A DNA stretch of 64,000 bases from Acarospora socialis. Lineage: Eukaryota > Ascomycota > Lecanoromycetes > Acarosporales > Acarosporaceae. The stretch's first letter is position 1. Each line of letters starts with the position of its first letter. Positions 25,775 to 36,015 of the stretch are shown here, one piece after another. The stretch covers positions 496,001-560,000 of the forward strand of contig JAMYGW020000011.1 in the NCBI GenBank assembly GCA_025617375.2, in the 5' to 3' direction. Both the position numbers and the translations under genes were made by a program. The notes beneath the pieces are model-generated. The model did not search any database. It saw only the letters and a list, made by a program, of their open reading frames with translations, and had not been told where the DNA came from.

Positions 25775-27461
25775 ATGGCGTCCCTCCTCCGCACAGGCGC
25801 ACGTCTGCGCCCTTTGTCCCGTCTCGCCACCCACCGCACCCTCACCACATCTTCCCGACCGCTCGCCAGTGCAGCGACAGCGATGGCGTCGGAGCCTGCA
25901 TCCACCTCCGACCAGCCATTCTTTCCCGATGAACCCCAGAGGCCTCAGATCAGGACAGCTATCCCAGGACCGCAAAGCAAAAAGGCAATCGAGGAATTGG
26001 ACAAGGTGTTCGATACGAGGAGTTTGAATATGCTTGCGAACTATCAGAACAGTTTCGGGAACTAGTGAGTTCAGCATCGTGTGGTACAATGCCCCTTATG
26101 CTGACAGAGTGTAGCATTGCGGATCTGGATGGCAATGTCTTACTGGATGTGTAAGTCAACGATTTACATATGCAGAGTATTATACTGGGTGCTAATAGCC
26201 TCTAGCTATGCACAAATCGCTTCAATTCCGGTCGGATACAGCAATCCGTCGTTGCTTCAGGTCGCTACTTCACCAGAGATGGCCAGCGCCATGATCAATC
26301 GTCCTGCTCTCGGCAACTTTCCCCAACACGATTGGGCCTCGATCCTCAAGACCGGTATCCTCAAAGTCGCGCCAAAAGGACTTGATCAAGTATTTACCGC
26401 AATGGCGGGTTCGGACGCCAACGAGACAGCCTACAAGGCAGCCTTCATTTGGCGTCGACGCCAGGAGCGGGGTGGAGCGGACTTTACCGCCGAGGAGATC
26501 TCTTCTGCCATGAACAATGCATCTCCCGGCTCGCCTCAGCTCTCAATCCTCTCTTTCAGATCCGCCTTTCACGGCCGTCTGTTCGGTAGTCTAAGTACTA
26601 CGAGGAGCAAGCCGATCCACAAGCTGGATATCCCGGCGTTTGATTGGCCGCAAGCTTCGTTCCCACATCTAAAGTATCCTCTCGAAGAGCACGCGGAAGA
26701 GAATGCTCGCGAAGAGCAGCGTTGCCTGGAAGAGACGGAACAACTCATCAAGACCTTCCACCACCCCGTCGCCGCAGTCGTCGTTGAGCCCATACAGTCC
26801 GAAGGCGGAGACAACCACGCATCTCCCGAGTTCTTCCGTGGTCTTCGTGAGATCACCAAGCGCAACAACGTCCTCATGATCGTAGATGAGGTGCAGACCG
26901 GCGTGGGCGCGACGGGGAAGTTCTGGGCGCACGAGCACTGGAACATGTCGGAGCCACCGGACATGGTGACGTTCTCCAAGAAGGCTCAGACGGCGGGCTA
27001 CTACTTCGGCAACCCTGAACTTCGTCCGAACAAGCCGTACCGGCAATTCAACACCTGGATGGGTGATCCAGCACGCGCGATCCTCTTCCGCGGCATCATC
27101 AACGAGATTGAGCGCCTTAATCTGGTCGACAACACGGCTCATGTGGGAGAATACCTGTACGGAGGGTTGGAGAGATTGAGCCAGCAGTATCCGCAAGAGA
27201 TACAGAACTTGAGAGGCAAGGGGCAAGGCACTTTCATCGCGTGGGACAGCCCCAGGCGAGACGAGTTCTTAAAGAAGGCGAAGACTGTGGGTATCAACAT
27301 TGGTGGAAGTGGAGAGAGGGCGGTCCGGTTGAGGCCGATGTTGATCTTCCAGAAGCACCACGGTAAGAAGCCCCGAATTGTAGCCCTTATACCCAGCCGG
27401 TACTGACAACCATGCAGCGGATATATTGCTCGAAGCCACCGAAAAAGTGATCAAGTCCTGA
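25775..27461 (+). CDS. 4-aminobutyrate (GABA) aminotransferase
   Basis: PLP-dependent class-III aminotransferase (UGA1/gatA type) that converts GABA and 2-oxoglutarate to succinate semialdehyde and glutamate. Exons 25775-26064, 26115-26150, 26206-27362 and 27418-27461 give 508 aa. The first 35 residues (MASLLRTGARLRPLSRLATHRTL) look like a mitochondrial presequence, unlike yeast cytosolic Uga1. Landmarks: SLNMLANYQNSFGNYIADLDG, ANETAYKAAF, LSFRSAFHGRLFGSLS, VVVEPIQSEGGDNHAS, the VDEVQTGVGATGKFWAHEHW block and PLP lysine in FSKKAQTAGYY (about residue 366). The 14-codon last exon adds ADILLEATEKVIKS. With the SSADH step this feeds GABA carbon into the TCA cycle, where LSC1 of this window also acts. 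Confidence 0.95.
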
Positions 27462-27685
27462 GTTGGTTATAACTTCTTCCTTTCGCTTTCTTGATGTCGA
27501 CTCTGCTGGCGACGGCTTTTTGCAATTTGTTTTGTGTATGTACATGCAGCCATGTCGTATTAGCAGATAAGCGTGCAAGTTTCTTGCCATCAAGCTCCAA
27601 GCTCGGCGTGGATGCCGGATTACTTTCTTTGCCACCCAGAACACCCAACTCCGCACACAAGTCCTATATCCGAAACTCCACCCCC

Positions 27686-28329
27686 TCAAACCCCCGCCTC
27701 AATCTCCACCCCCCTCACCCTCCCCGCCCGAAACTCCTCGGCAACAAACTCGCACGTCACAAACTCGACCCCCTCATGCGCCCTCAAAGAACTCCACAAA
27801 CCGCTCATGCATCCCCATCACGCCCCGCCCTCCCACTCACCTGCGGATGCACACCACCCGCAAACACAACCCCGCCCTCCCCCTCCTCCCTCCACAAACC
27901 CCGCCTCCCACGCCCCCCCTCACCGTCCCGACATCCACAAACCCATGCGTGCCCGCCTTCCTCCCACTACACTGCAGCGGCGGGCAGTCGTCGACCGCTC
28001 AATTCGCCGGTATTGGGGAGAGATAGAGGTGAATGGTGAAGGGGGGGAGGGCGGAAGGCGGGGCGTACATCTCGTGCCCTGCGTCTCGGACCTTGGCCAT
28101 CTGCGACAGGATCGTGTGGCTGGGCATGAACCCGGACGCTTTTGATGTAGTTGTTCGCGAAGACTTTGAGTGGGCGGCGGTGTGTTTCCAGTGTGGGGTG
28201 GGGAATGAAAGTGGAGGTGGATTGGACGGGGAAGGGGAAGGGCAAGGGAACGGGGGGTTACCATCCTGCGCAGGCGTCAACGTCGACGCAGTAGGCGACT
28301 AGGGCGCGCTTTCTGGACAGTGTTTTGGG
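27686..28329 (-). pseudogene. Broken polysaccharide deacetylase (NodB-type)
   Basis: Decayed copy of a fungal polysaccharide deacetylase, seen only as fragments in different frames. In order: RKRALVAYCVDVDACAGW (about 28312-28261), the metal-binding-Asp region; FANNYIK then, in another frame, GFMPSHTILSQMAKVRDAGHEM (about 28160-28065); HGFVDV (about 27940); VHPQVSGRAG; MGMHERFVEFFEG; and HEGVEFVTCEFVAEEF (about 27760-27710). Intact relatives carry roughly 100 more residues between GHE(I/M) and HGFV; here that part is lost. At least three frame changes separate the pieces, and a stop follows AGW unless an intron begins there. The region is very GC-rich with strong strand asymmetry. The gene is not functional as sequenced, unless errors explain the shifts. 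Confidence 0.7.
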
Positions 28330-28479
28330 AGTTTAGGTGGTAGGTTTGAGGGGCGACGAGGAAGATTTTTGAGGCTTTTGGTCGATGTACAAAGAGTGGA
28401 GCGTCGCTGTTGGCGGGTGTGCATTCGCGGGGTGTTTATAGTGGATCTCGGTCATGGGTACTGTACCTGCCATGGTGGG

Positions 28480-29624
28480 GTCGAGTCGGTTATCGATAAG
28501 AGCTTGGCGAGGGAGAGCTCCTTGACTTGTCCTTCCTTACGGTCATGAACTCTATCAACGAAAGGAAGATGAAGGTCTACTCATCACCGAGGTGTTCTCG
28601 TTTAACAAGTACTGGAGAAAATAGTGCTTTATTTTGCCTTACGACCGAGTGTCTTTTTGGTTTGGTAATGTTGTGGCCAGGAAATCCCCCTCCTGGTTTA
28701 GGCGGCCACCATTTTCAGTATAGCTCCGTGCTTACTTAACTCATCACTTTTGATCTCTTGCTATAAGAACCCCCAACATCTTCTCTTCTCAATCTGTTCA
28801 TCTTTCCTTCCTTTTTACAAAGTACTCACATGTATCATACTGCACACATCACACAACCTCTATATCACCCTCTTCATTGTGAGACTGTCTTGCTTCTTTG
28901 CTTCTTCACTCTCTTCACTTCTCTGATTTCTGATCATCAATTATTAATTATCATGCATTCATGCATCTTTGCACCTTTCGCTGCAGCTTGTACACAACAA
29001 GCTGTTCACTTTGCTCATCAGACAGCTCAAAGTTGTTATGGGCGTACGGGGCATACCGCCATTCACCTCACTGCCTTCCCCACCTAGTGGGATGTGCTTA
29101 CCCCATCTAGCTCATCACCCACCTGACTGCTGATTTTCTTCACCTATATAGCTGACCATTTCTATAGCTTTAGAAATTCATCCTTCTTTCACCTCATTAA
29201 TTCATACTCATAACAAAGTGATAGCACCAACAGCTCCACCAGCACAGTGAAAAGTCAATGCTGTCAACACAGATAACATGAATGCTAGTTACAACAGAGT
29301 TGACACAGATGTCATATGTAGTGATATATCTGGGCCATTTTAATGTCATTGAGATGATGTTGAAGATTGTGCTTGATGTGTGCTATCAGAATTGATGGAC
29401 AGATTGTTCTGCTCCTTCTCATTATTCTCTCATCTTTCTCATCTTCATATTTGGTGCTGTCTCACATTCACCGGGTAAATCACCATGGAAGGCTGCCTGC
29501 TTGTTGCAGCGCGAAGTTCAGAACGAGGTTCAAGACGTGGCAATGAACGAAGGTTTTACTTCTACTCTTTACGCCAGCTGGAAAAAACGTTGCCCATCCT
29601 ATCACTTCTCACCCACTCACCCAC
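28480..29624. other. CpG-poor non-coding block
   Basis: About 1.1 kb between the broken deacetylase and the next gene. From 28741 to 29471 there are only about four CpG dinucleotides in 730 bases, while CpA and TpG are common and the flanks are CpG-rich. The sense strand is CT-rich on the left and GA/TG-rich on the right. No open frame is convincing; the longest (28830-29087, 85 aa) lacks any recognisable feature. Confidence 0.6.
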
Positions 29625-31238
29625 TCAATACATAACAACAGCCAACCTCCGATTCCGCGACGCCACATCCGGCACCCCCGTGCCCCCCACAATATAAGCC
29701 CTCCTCTGCCCAACAACGCGTTCCAAATACTCAATGGCCACTTTATTCGGGCCCCCCATCCAATTCCCCACCGTCGTATCCAGCGCCCTCTCGCCATCGG
29801 CTTTCTTCCGAATCGCGCCCGCCGGCGCCTTCGCGAGGACATCGAAGTCAAACCCGTTGCTCACCACCGGCCGGCCGGGATCCGTCGACGCGATCGTCGC
29901 CGCCCCGTCGCAGCCCTGCTGCAGACTGACGTCGCCGTGCGCGGCGTGGTCGTTGCTCGCTTCGATTTGGAATTCCACCCACGTGCAGGGTAATTGGGTG
30001 CCGCGCTGGACACGGCCCTTGAAGGTGGTCGGGAGGGGAACGTGTTGGGTTTCGTTGGGTTTCAGGGTGATGGATTTGAGCGGGTGGTCGAAGTTTGCGC
30101 CGGCGGTGCCGTTGCCGTTCCAGAAGTTGTCGTAGAAGTAGTATGTTGTTTGGCGGCTGGATTTGTTGGTTAGGGTTATGCCGGGGCCGGGGTCTTTAGG
30201 TGCGGCTTGTGGTTGTGGAGCGGCGGCGGCTAGGCGCGTGAGGTGTGGGTGGGGTTGGTTGTTGGCGGTGGAGGAGGAGGAGGAGGAGGAGGAGGAGGAG
30301 GAGGAGGAGAGGGAGCTGATTTTGGGGGCGGCGTGGATGTCGAGAGGTTGCTTGGTCACGATTGCGGCGGTGTGGAGTGGGGAATCGTGGCTAATGGTGG
30401 AAGTAGTGATTGCATTGGTAAGTTACTGTCATACTTGAAAAGATAGCTAGCTAACTAGGTAGAATATAAAAATATTGTTCTTACTTTGGGGTTGCGTCTC
30501 CGTCGTTGTAAGTCACCAAGACATCCTTGTTGCCGTGCGCTGCGGAGCTCTAAATTAACCAGTGTTAGCTATCATCGCCAAACACTACCAAACCGTACAG
30601 GACGATCTCTGGGTGGTGGTATATGAGGTGCGTACCTGTGCATTATCATGCCCATTCCCAGGACTACCACCCCAAGCCCCAACACCAATATACGTCTTCC
30701 CATCCGCGAACGTCCTGACAAAAGCCTCCAGCTTCGGGAAATCCTTGATAGGGCCGATCCGCACGACCCTGCCGTTCTCGACAAAAACGCAATTCTTCAA
30801 GCCGTCGCGCGTCTGCTGGCTCGCTTTCTTCCACGCTTCGTTCAGGTGCTGCATGAATTGAGGGTCGCCTTTCCGCGTGTTGTTGTCGCCGACTTGTTGC
30901 ACGGTCATGTTGCCGCCCGCGCCGACGATGTTGCTGAGGTCGATGAAGTCGTTGCCGCCAAAACCTGTGAGCCGTCAGGGATTTGGAACGAGGCAGGTTG
31001 TCCCGTGAAGAGGTTCGAGTAAGTGTGTTTATTACTTACCATCCTTTTTGATCTCGGCTTGTTCGCCCTCGTGCCCTTGATGAAGGGCGATGATTGCTCC
31101 TGAGCTGCCGTCCGGCGCGGCGATCTTGGCGGTGGTGTGAGCCTTGACGTTCAAGTTCCTGTTGCCGTTCCAACCGTGGACCTCGAATTCTTGGTCGTGG
31201 GCCGACATGTTTTCGACGAGGATGGTCTTGTTACCCAT
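29625..31238 (-). CDS. Unknown protein made of two diverged tandem repeats
   Basis: Four exons (31238-31040, 30964-30636, 30549-30485, 30390-29625) give 452 aa; joints are phase-consistent, the last acceptor being the least certain. I do not recognise the family. Residues about 5-190 and 269-452 look like two copies of one unit. Each starts with a beta-rich block (ILVENMS...WNGN; GITLTNKSS...FWNGN), followed by a Thr/Pro-containing strand (HTTAKIAAP; NETQHVPLP), a DFIDLSNIVGAGG / GDVSLQQGCDGAA block and an end with TYIGVGAWG / AYIVGGTGV. The linker holds a serine run coded by a GAG/CTC repeat (30270-30310). There is no signal peptide. A thaumatin- or lectin-like fold is possible but is my guess. 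Confidence 0.7.
30270..30310. repeat. (GAG)n trinucleotide repeat coding poly-Ser
   Basis: Thirteen or so uninterrupted GAG units on the + strand, read as serine codons on the minus strand inside the linker of the duplicated protein. Likely length-variable between strains. Confidence 0.85.
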
Positions 31239-31356
31239 TGTTGCTAGTTTATGTATGATCTGGGACTGAATGATCGATACTGATATAGAGATAGAGATGG
31301 AGATAGAAAGTTTGGTTAATGTATAATGGTATGAATGAACATTTTCCTCTGGACAC

Positions 31357-31364
31357 TTTATATA
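31357..31364 (-). promoter_or_regulatory. TATA-like box of the duplicated-protein gene
   Basis: TATATAAA on the minus strand about 120 bases upstream of the start codon at 31238, a plausible distance for a fungal TATA box. Confidence 0.4.
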
Positions 31365-32545
31365 CTATGAAAATAATAGAGAACGTGCACCGCATTGCTT
31401 TCCGCCTCCTCCGCCCCTTCGCTTATGTCTGATGATTTTGTTCTTAGGGCTTAGTAGTCCTCAGCCAGAATCCGAGCTGACGCATGGGTAAGAGCCTACA
31501 GCCTCCCTCGGGCAGACCGACGAGCTGGAATTGAGCATATCTCTTCTTGACTCGTGATCTGGCGGGTTGCAACGGAAGTGGAAGGAGTCTGACAATGTCA
31601 ACGTTTTCAACAGGGGTAGTTGGATATCGTCGGCACGTGGGGTTAATCTGCAGGTACTCGTATCGCTACCCTCTGTGGATTCTAGAAATAGGATGGATTG
31701 CGAGAACTCACCTAGTAATAGTAGGCCCCAGAATCCGACTATGTTTACGCAAATAAAGCAAGCATAGTCGCATTGTCGTGCAGTCTACTCATATTCAATG
31801 AGGCTAATAAGGGATCAGGACCCTGGACTCCGATCGGTGCGCCTGGCTGAACCCTGGATGGCACAGACAGATCTCGGTTCAGCGGATTGGACCCCAGAGA
31901 TTGTATGAGCCATTTAAAGCATACGGAATCCCCAGGTGTGGAGTGTTGAGTATTATCTGCCTATAGCCTCGCACATCAGCCATGTCTTATATCATCATCG
32001 ATGCTGACAAAGCACATACGAATGTAACCACACCACACCGATTAGGAGTCCACTATGTGCCAAAATCCACAACTGGAAGTCAGACCTGCACTGGCCCTGT
32101 CTAAGCATAGTCCAAGTGTGTAAGTTAGCCGAGTTTGTAATCACCGTCACATTCGAAGGAAGATGTCATGTAGCGCTGAGCCTTGATATTCAATGGGGCT
32201 ACCGAGTATCATATGGTTTCAACAGAATATGAGCTTGCCTCTGTGTCAGCATCAGCCTCACACCATGAATAAGTGTTCCGCTGAGCAGCTGGGAGGTATC
32301 ACAGCACGGCTTTCCCGACTGAGTCCGATATTAGGCGCTTCACAGCTCAGCAAGGCGCAGAAGCGGCGACTTGACAGCCGTAAGCAAGGGGGCAGATGAG
32401 CCTTCCACGTCCTTCGGGGCCAAGTCAAACCCAGTCCGATCAGGACAGGTCTCACGCTACTAATATGAGAGGAACCGGCCCGAGAGACCGAATATGCTAT
32501 CAAGCCGGATACAAATATACCTTTGCCTTATGCAGAGAAGCCTGG

Positions 32546-32553
32546 CATAAAAG
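32546..32553 (+). promoter_or_regulatory. TATA-like box of the GH128 gene
   Basis: CATAAAAG about 100 bases before the ATG at 32653, followed by a CT-rich leader. Weak but correctly placed. Confidence 0.3.
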
Positions 32554-32652
32554 ACCATCCCAGAAACCATCATACACAAACTATTACCTACCAATCTGTT
32601 CTGCCCTCTCCTTCCCGTCCAACACATCCCCACTCTCAACAACCCTTTCATC

Positions 32653-33520
32653 ATGGTCGTTAAGAAACGCTGCCTCCTCTGGGACTGGACCAACAGCGCC
32701 GGTCCCGACGGCGGCGTGCCCAAAGCAATGGACAAAGTCAACTTCAATGGCCCAATCTCATCCGTCAGCAACTGGAACGCGTGGGTGCCGCCGGAGCTCC
32801 ATGGCCGCGCTCCCTTCCGTCCGATGATCCACCTCGAACGCGAGTTGCAAGGAAACGAATGGCAGATGATCGTCAACTCGGATCAGCCCATCGTCCATTT
32901 CTTCAACGAGCCCGAACGTGCCGGCATCACGCCCGAGAAAGCGGCAAAGTACTGGTTCGAGCAGGTGCGTATCGACTTTGGCCCTCTCTTGCCGGAACCA
33001 ACAACCCTTCTTTTTCTCTCCCTTTACCCTCTTTGCCAGGAAAAGACGTCAAACTGACTCTGTCCTCACAAAGGTCGTTCCCACCCTCCGCAAGCAAAAA
33101 CACAAGAAACTCGTCTCGCCCTCCTGCGCAGGCGACGACGCGGGCTCAAAATGGATCGCCGACTTCATGAATCGCGTCAAATCCGACCCGCCCGATTTCC
33201 TGGGTGTGCACTACTACGGCACCGACGGCAACGCGGCCATCAAGTATATTGAGGACATGCACAACAAGCACCCCCATATGCCTGTCATCGTTTCTGAGAT
33301 CGCGTCCATTTCACGGAACAAGAATGACGTGTATGGGTTCACGATCCAGTTGGCGAATTGGATGGATAAGACGGATTGGGTGTTTGAGTATGGGTTTTTT
33401 GGCTGTATGAGGAAGCTGGCGGATGGGTTTGTCAGTCAAGAGGCGAGGTTGATGGAGCCTGATGGGAGGTTCACGGACTTGATGTATAAGCTTCTGAATG
33501 ATCAACCAATGAAATGGTAG
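32653..33520 (+). CDS. GH128-type glycoside hydrolase (Asl1-like catalytic domain)
   Basis: Likely beta-1,3-glucanase-type enzyme of the Asl1-like glycosyl hydrolase family (GH128). Exons 32653-32964 and 33074-33520 (109-base intron) give 252 aa, nearly all catalytic domain. Landmarks: KRCLLWDWTNSAG at the start, WNAWVPPELHGRAPF, HFFNEPERAGI with the presumed acid/base Glu, LVSPSCAG, DFLGVHYYGTDG, MPVIVSEIAS with the presumed nucleophile Glu, and WVFEYGFFGCM. No N-terminal signal peptide is visible; the start is supported by a good ATG context (ATCATGGTC) after a CT-rich leader, so this form may be cytosolic or use another export route. Wall-glucan turnover is the natural inferred role. Confidence 0.88.
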
Positions 33521-34709
33521 GAATAAGGGTTTTGGGGCTGAGTTGGATGTGCAGCGTGAAGAGCGGGGTCCAAAGCGTGGAGGGCAAAGAGCGAGTGGAA
33601 TGTTTGACGTCCCGCGATCTGTAGGAATAATATAATTACTTTCTCGAACAAACGGAGTGGACGTTGAAGAGAAGACGAAGAGCGACAGTAATAGATTCCG
33701 AACGAAAGAAAGCACAGAGCCGCAAAGACTATAGAAAAAGTAGGCAATAAATACTTGTAGTACTTCGTGTGGGAGGAATAGCACCGCGATGTGTGGGCAT
33801 ATGATCGCACGCATTCCATGCTCTTGACGTCTTGTCCTCCGCACAGAAATGATGGTGACATTGTGGATGTTGAGATACCAATTGGGATATGTATCTGAAG
33901 CGAGTGTGAAATGTACTCCTTACTTCCATGAGGTTTAAGTGCTACTACCAAATGACAATCTTCCAATACAAACACCTCGATCGCACGAGAAGCGAACCAA
34001 GCGTCCAGCCCACGGCGACGCGCCACGCGGCATACCGGGGAGAAAGAGCGTTGGGCCTATTACAACCTGAACTATGACATACCGCAACATGAACTGCCAA
34101 AATCCCCGGGGCTGCGCCTTAATCAGCCCTCCATTCAGCCTTAGCAGGGGCTTGAGCAGCCATAGGTTTTGGCGCGAGATTTTCCAGAAACTCTCGTTGA
34201 GGTGTACAATTGTTGCCAGGAAATCTACTTTACTATATATTCAGTCTCGAAGTTCAAGATAAAGCTAGAAACTGTGTACAAGCCAAGTTGTCTTCTCAGC
34301 GTGCTTTAAAAGCGGTGGATTGGCATGTTCGTCTCAACTTCTGTAACGCCTGTTCCTCAAATGGTGTGGTGTCACATACGACAAGTTTTCCGTGCTGTTA
34401 TGCGCTCCTGCCAAGATATGAAAGATCGTGGCGGTGGTGCAGGAGACAAAACATCGATGATGTTTCAAGGGCAATGTTACCTGTGCAGACCCAGGATGGC
34501 CATCGCTGCTCGCCCATCTCGTCTACATATCCGTCAGCATTATCTTGATGTATAACTTTCAGTGAGACCTACCTATATCATGACGAGTCATCCACCTTCA
34601 CCAAGGTCTATCTCCAAACATCTTCAGCTCCCGCCAAGATCTCAATCTGTCCTCAGTCTAGGTCTACCTGAACGAGAAAGATTCAGTAGTGATATCCAGC
34701 TTCCCCAGG
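33521..34709. other. Intergenic region
   Basis: About 1.2 kb with no supported gene. Scattered short frames (such as 34210-34548) lack recognisable features. Confidence 0.45.
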
Positions 34710-35300
34710 ATGCGTGGGAGGACTCTGTCACTGCTATATGCCGCAATATGGCTGGCATCAACAACCTTCGCCCTGGTTGCACGCAATCCAGCTCGTCAAG
34801 CACGAGCAGACACGACGCCCGAGTATCCCAAGGGATACGATGCAAAAGCTTGCCCCCTCAGCAGTACCAAAATCACCTTACAAACCACACCGGCCGAGTC
34901 GGAAGCCATCATTCTGCCTGCAGCGGTGACCCAGCGCGATCTCCACCCAGATGAGCTGTCCCAGATGTGTCGACAGGTCAGCCGTTTCACCTTTCAGCCC
35001 TTTCCACATCGAACTCTGTATCTGATCACTTCGACCGTCCAACCCGGTCTGTATGTCGTGAGCGTCAAAGCCGACACGACAATCCGGGAACTCCAGGTCA
35101 ACAGTTTCGCTGGGCGATTCAACTCCCACGTTCTGGTCCTGAACAATCTGGTAAATCATGCTGGAGGTCATTTTTATATCTCCGCACCGAGTCCCATTCA
35201 TATTCGACTTAGCCTTATGTGGACACACGCAGCTGGAGAAATTGCGCTGTTTAAGCTGGGACCGAGGAACTATAGGGGACCATCTTCCCAGCAGGAATGA
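34710..35300 (+). CDS. Small secreted protein of unknown function
   Basis: Single-exon 196-aa frame. The ATG at 34710 gives MRGRTLSLLYAAIWLASTTF, a clean signal peptide, with probable cleavage after AALVA-like residues near position 24. The mature part has two cysteines (KACPLSS and SQMCRQV), beta-rich segments (TLYLITSTVQPGLYVVSVKA, LQVNSFAGRFNSHVLVLNNL) and a repeated Leu/Val strand pattern. I do not recognise the family. An open frame of this length with a signal peptide suggests a real secreted protein; with only two cysteines it is not a typical Cys-rich effector. Confidence 0.6.
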   Translation: MRGRTLSLLYAAIWLASTTFALVARNPARQARADTTPEYPKGYDAKACPLSSTKITLQTTPAESEAIILPAAVTQRDLHPDELSQMCRQVSRFTFQPFPHRTLYLITSTVQPGLYVVSVKADTTIRELQVNSFAGRFNSHVLVLNNLVNHAGGHFYISAPSPIHIRLSLMWTHAAGEIALFKLGPRNYRGPSSQQE

Positions 35301-36015
35301 GCTGAACAGGGATTGATGGATGGCAGAGCTTGGGGTTCGGGGATAGATGGTGGCCACAGCGGCGTTCGGAATTGGGTTGGTATCATTTCGTACTTGAGAT
35401 TACGGCGCCTTTCCCTACAGTGTTCGTTGAGCTGTAGAGTGAGGATGAGGATGACGACCCGGCGAATGATTGAATCTGAGTATACCAGCTACGGTCAACT
35501 ACTGGAATTCTAAACAGCAAGGCTATACCATAAAACGGTGATCATATGGAGGCTTCGTATTGCAGTTAATGCTGTTAGATAAAGATGAACAGACACCAAC
35601 AGCACTCTTCGCGCGCCATTCCTGCGCGTGTCGGCTCCTGAACAGGCGGCCGGTACAGCACAGCCCAGTCTTAATAACCGCGTCTCCAGGATTTACATCC
35701 GCATCTCTCTTTCTACTGTTTCGTATCATGCATCACGTACTCAGTAACTTACTTTCCACTATTCGGAAGGGTGGAACATCTTCTTGCACATGTCTCGCAG
35801 AAGTAGGTGGCAGTACAAGTCCGAAGTCTTGTACAGCCCCGACGGTCTCTACTCTCTTATCATAATCATTTCCATCATGTAGTCTCAGCATTACCTAGTC
35901 TCATGCCTTTCCCTCTTCATCTCTCATTAACATCTATTGGCCACTCAATCGCCTTGAAATTGTTCCTCAAACACAATCTCTCTGCCTCCTGCTTACCCCT
36001 ACCTACGTCTCCACC
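35301..36015. other. Intergenic region
   Basis: About 700 bases. The right part is CT-rich, like a fungal promoter/leader for the membrane-protein gene. Nothing else seen. Confidence 0.5.

Larger units (their letters stand above)
31239..32652. other. Divergent intergenic region
   Basis: About 1.4 kb between two divergent genes. It contains presumed promoters, including TATA-like boxes on both sides. I see no coding model. Confidence 0.5.

Noticed and set aside
27491-28145. Pro/His-rich plus-strand frames of 180-190 aa
   Set aside because: They are the antisense of the broken polysaccharide deacetylase, whose minus-strand fragments match a known family.
28480-29624. Transposon remnant altered by RIP
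   Set aside because: CpA is plentiful and TpA not raised in the way RIP produces; only CpG is depleted, and no transposon protein fragment was seen.
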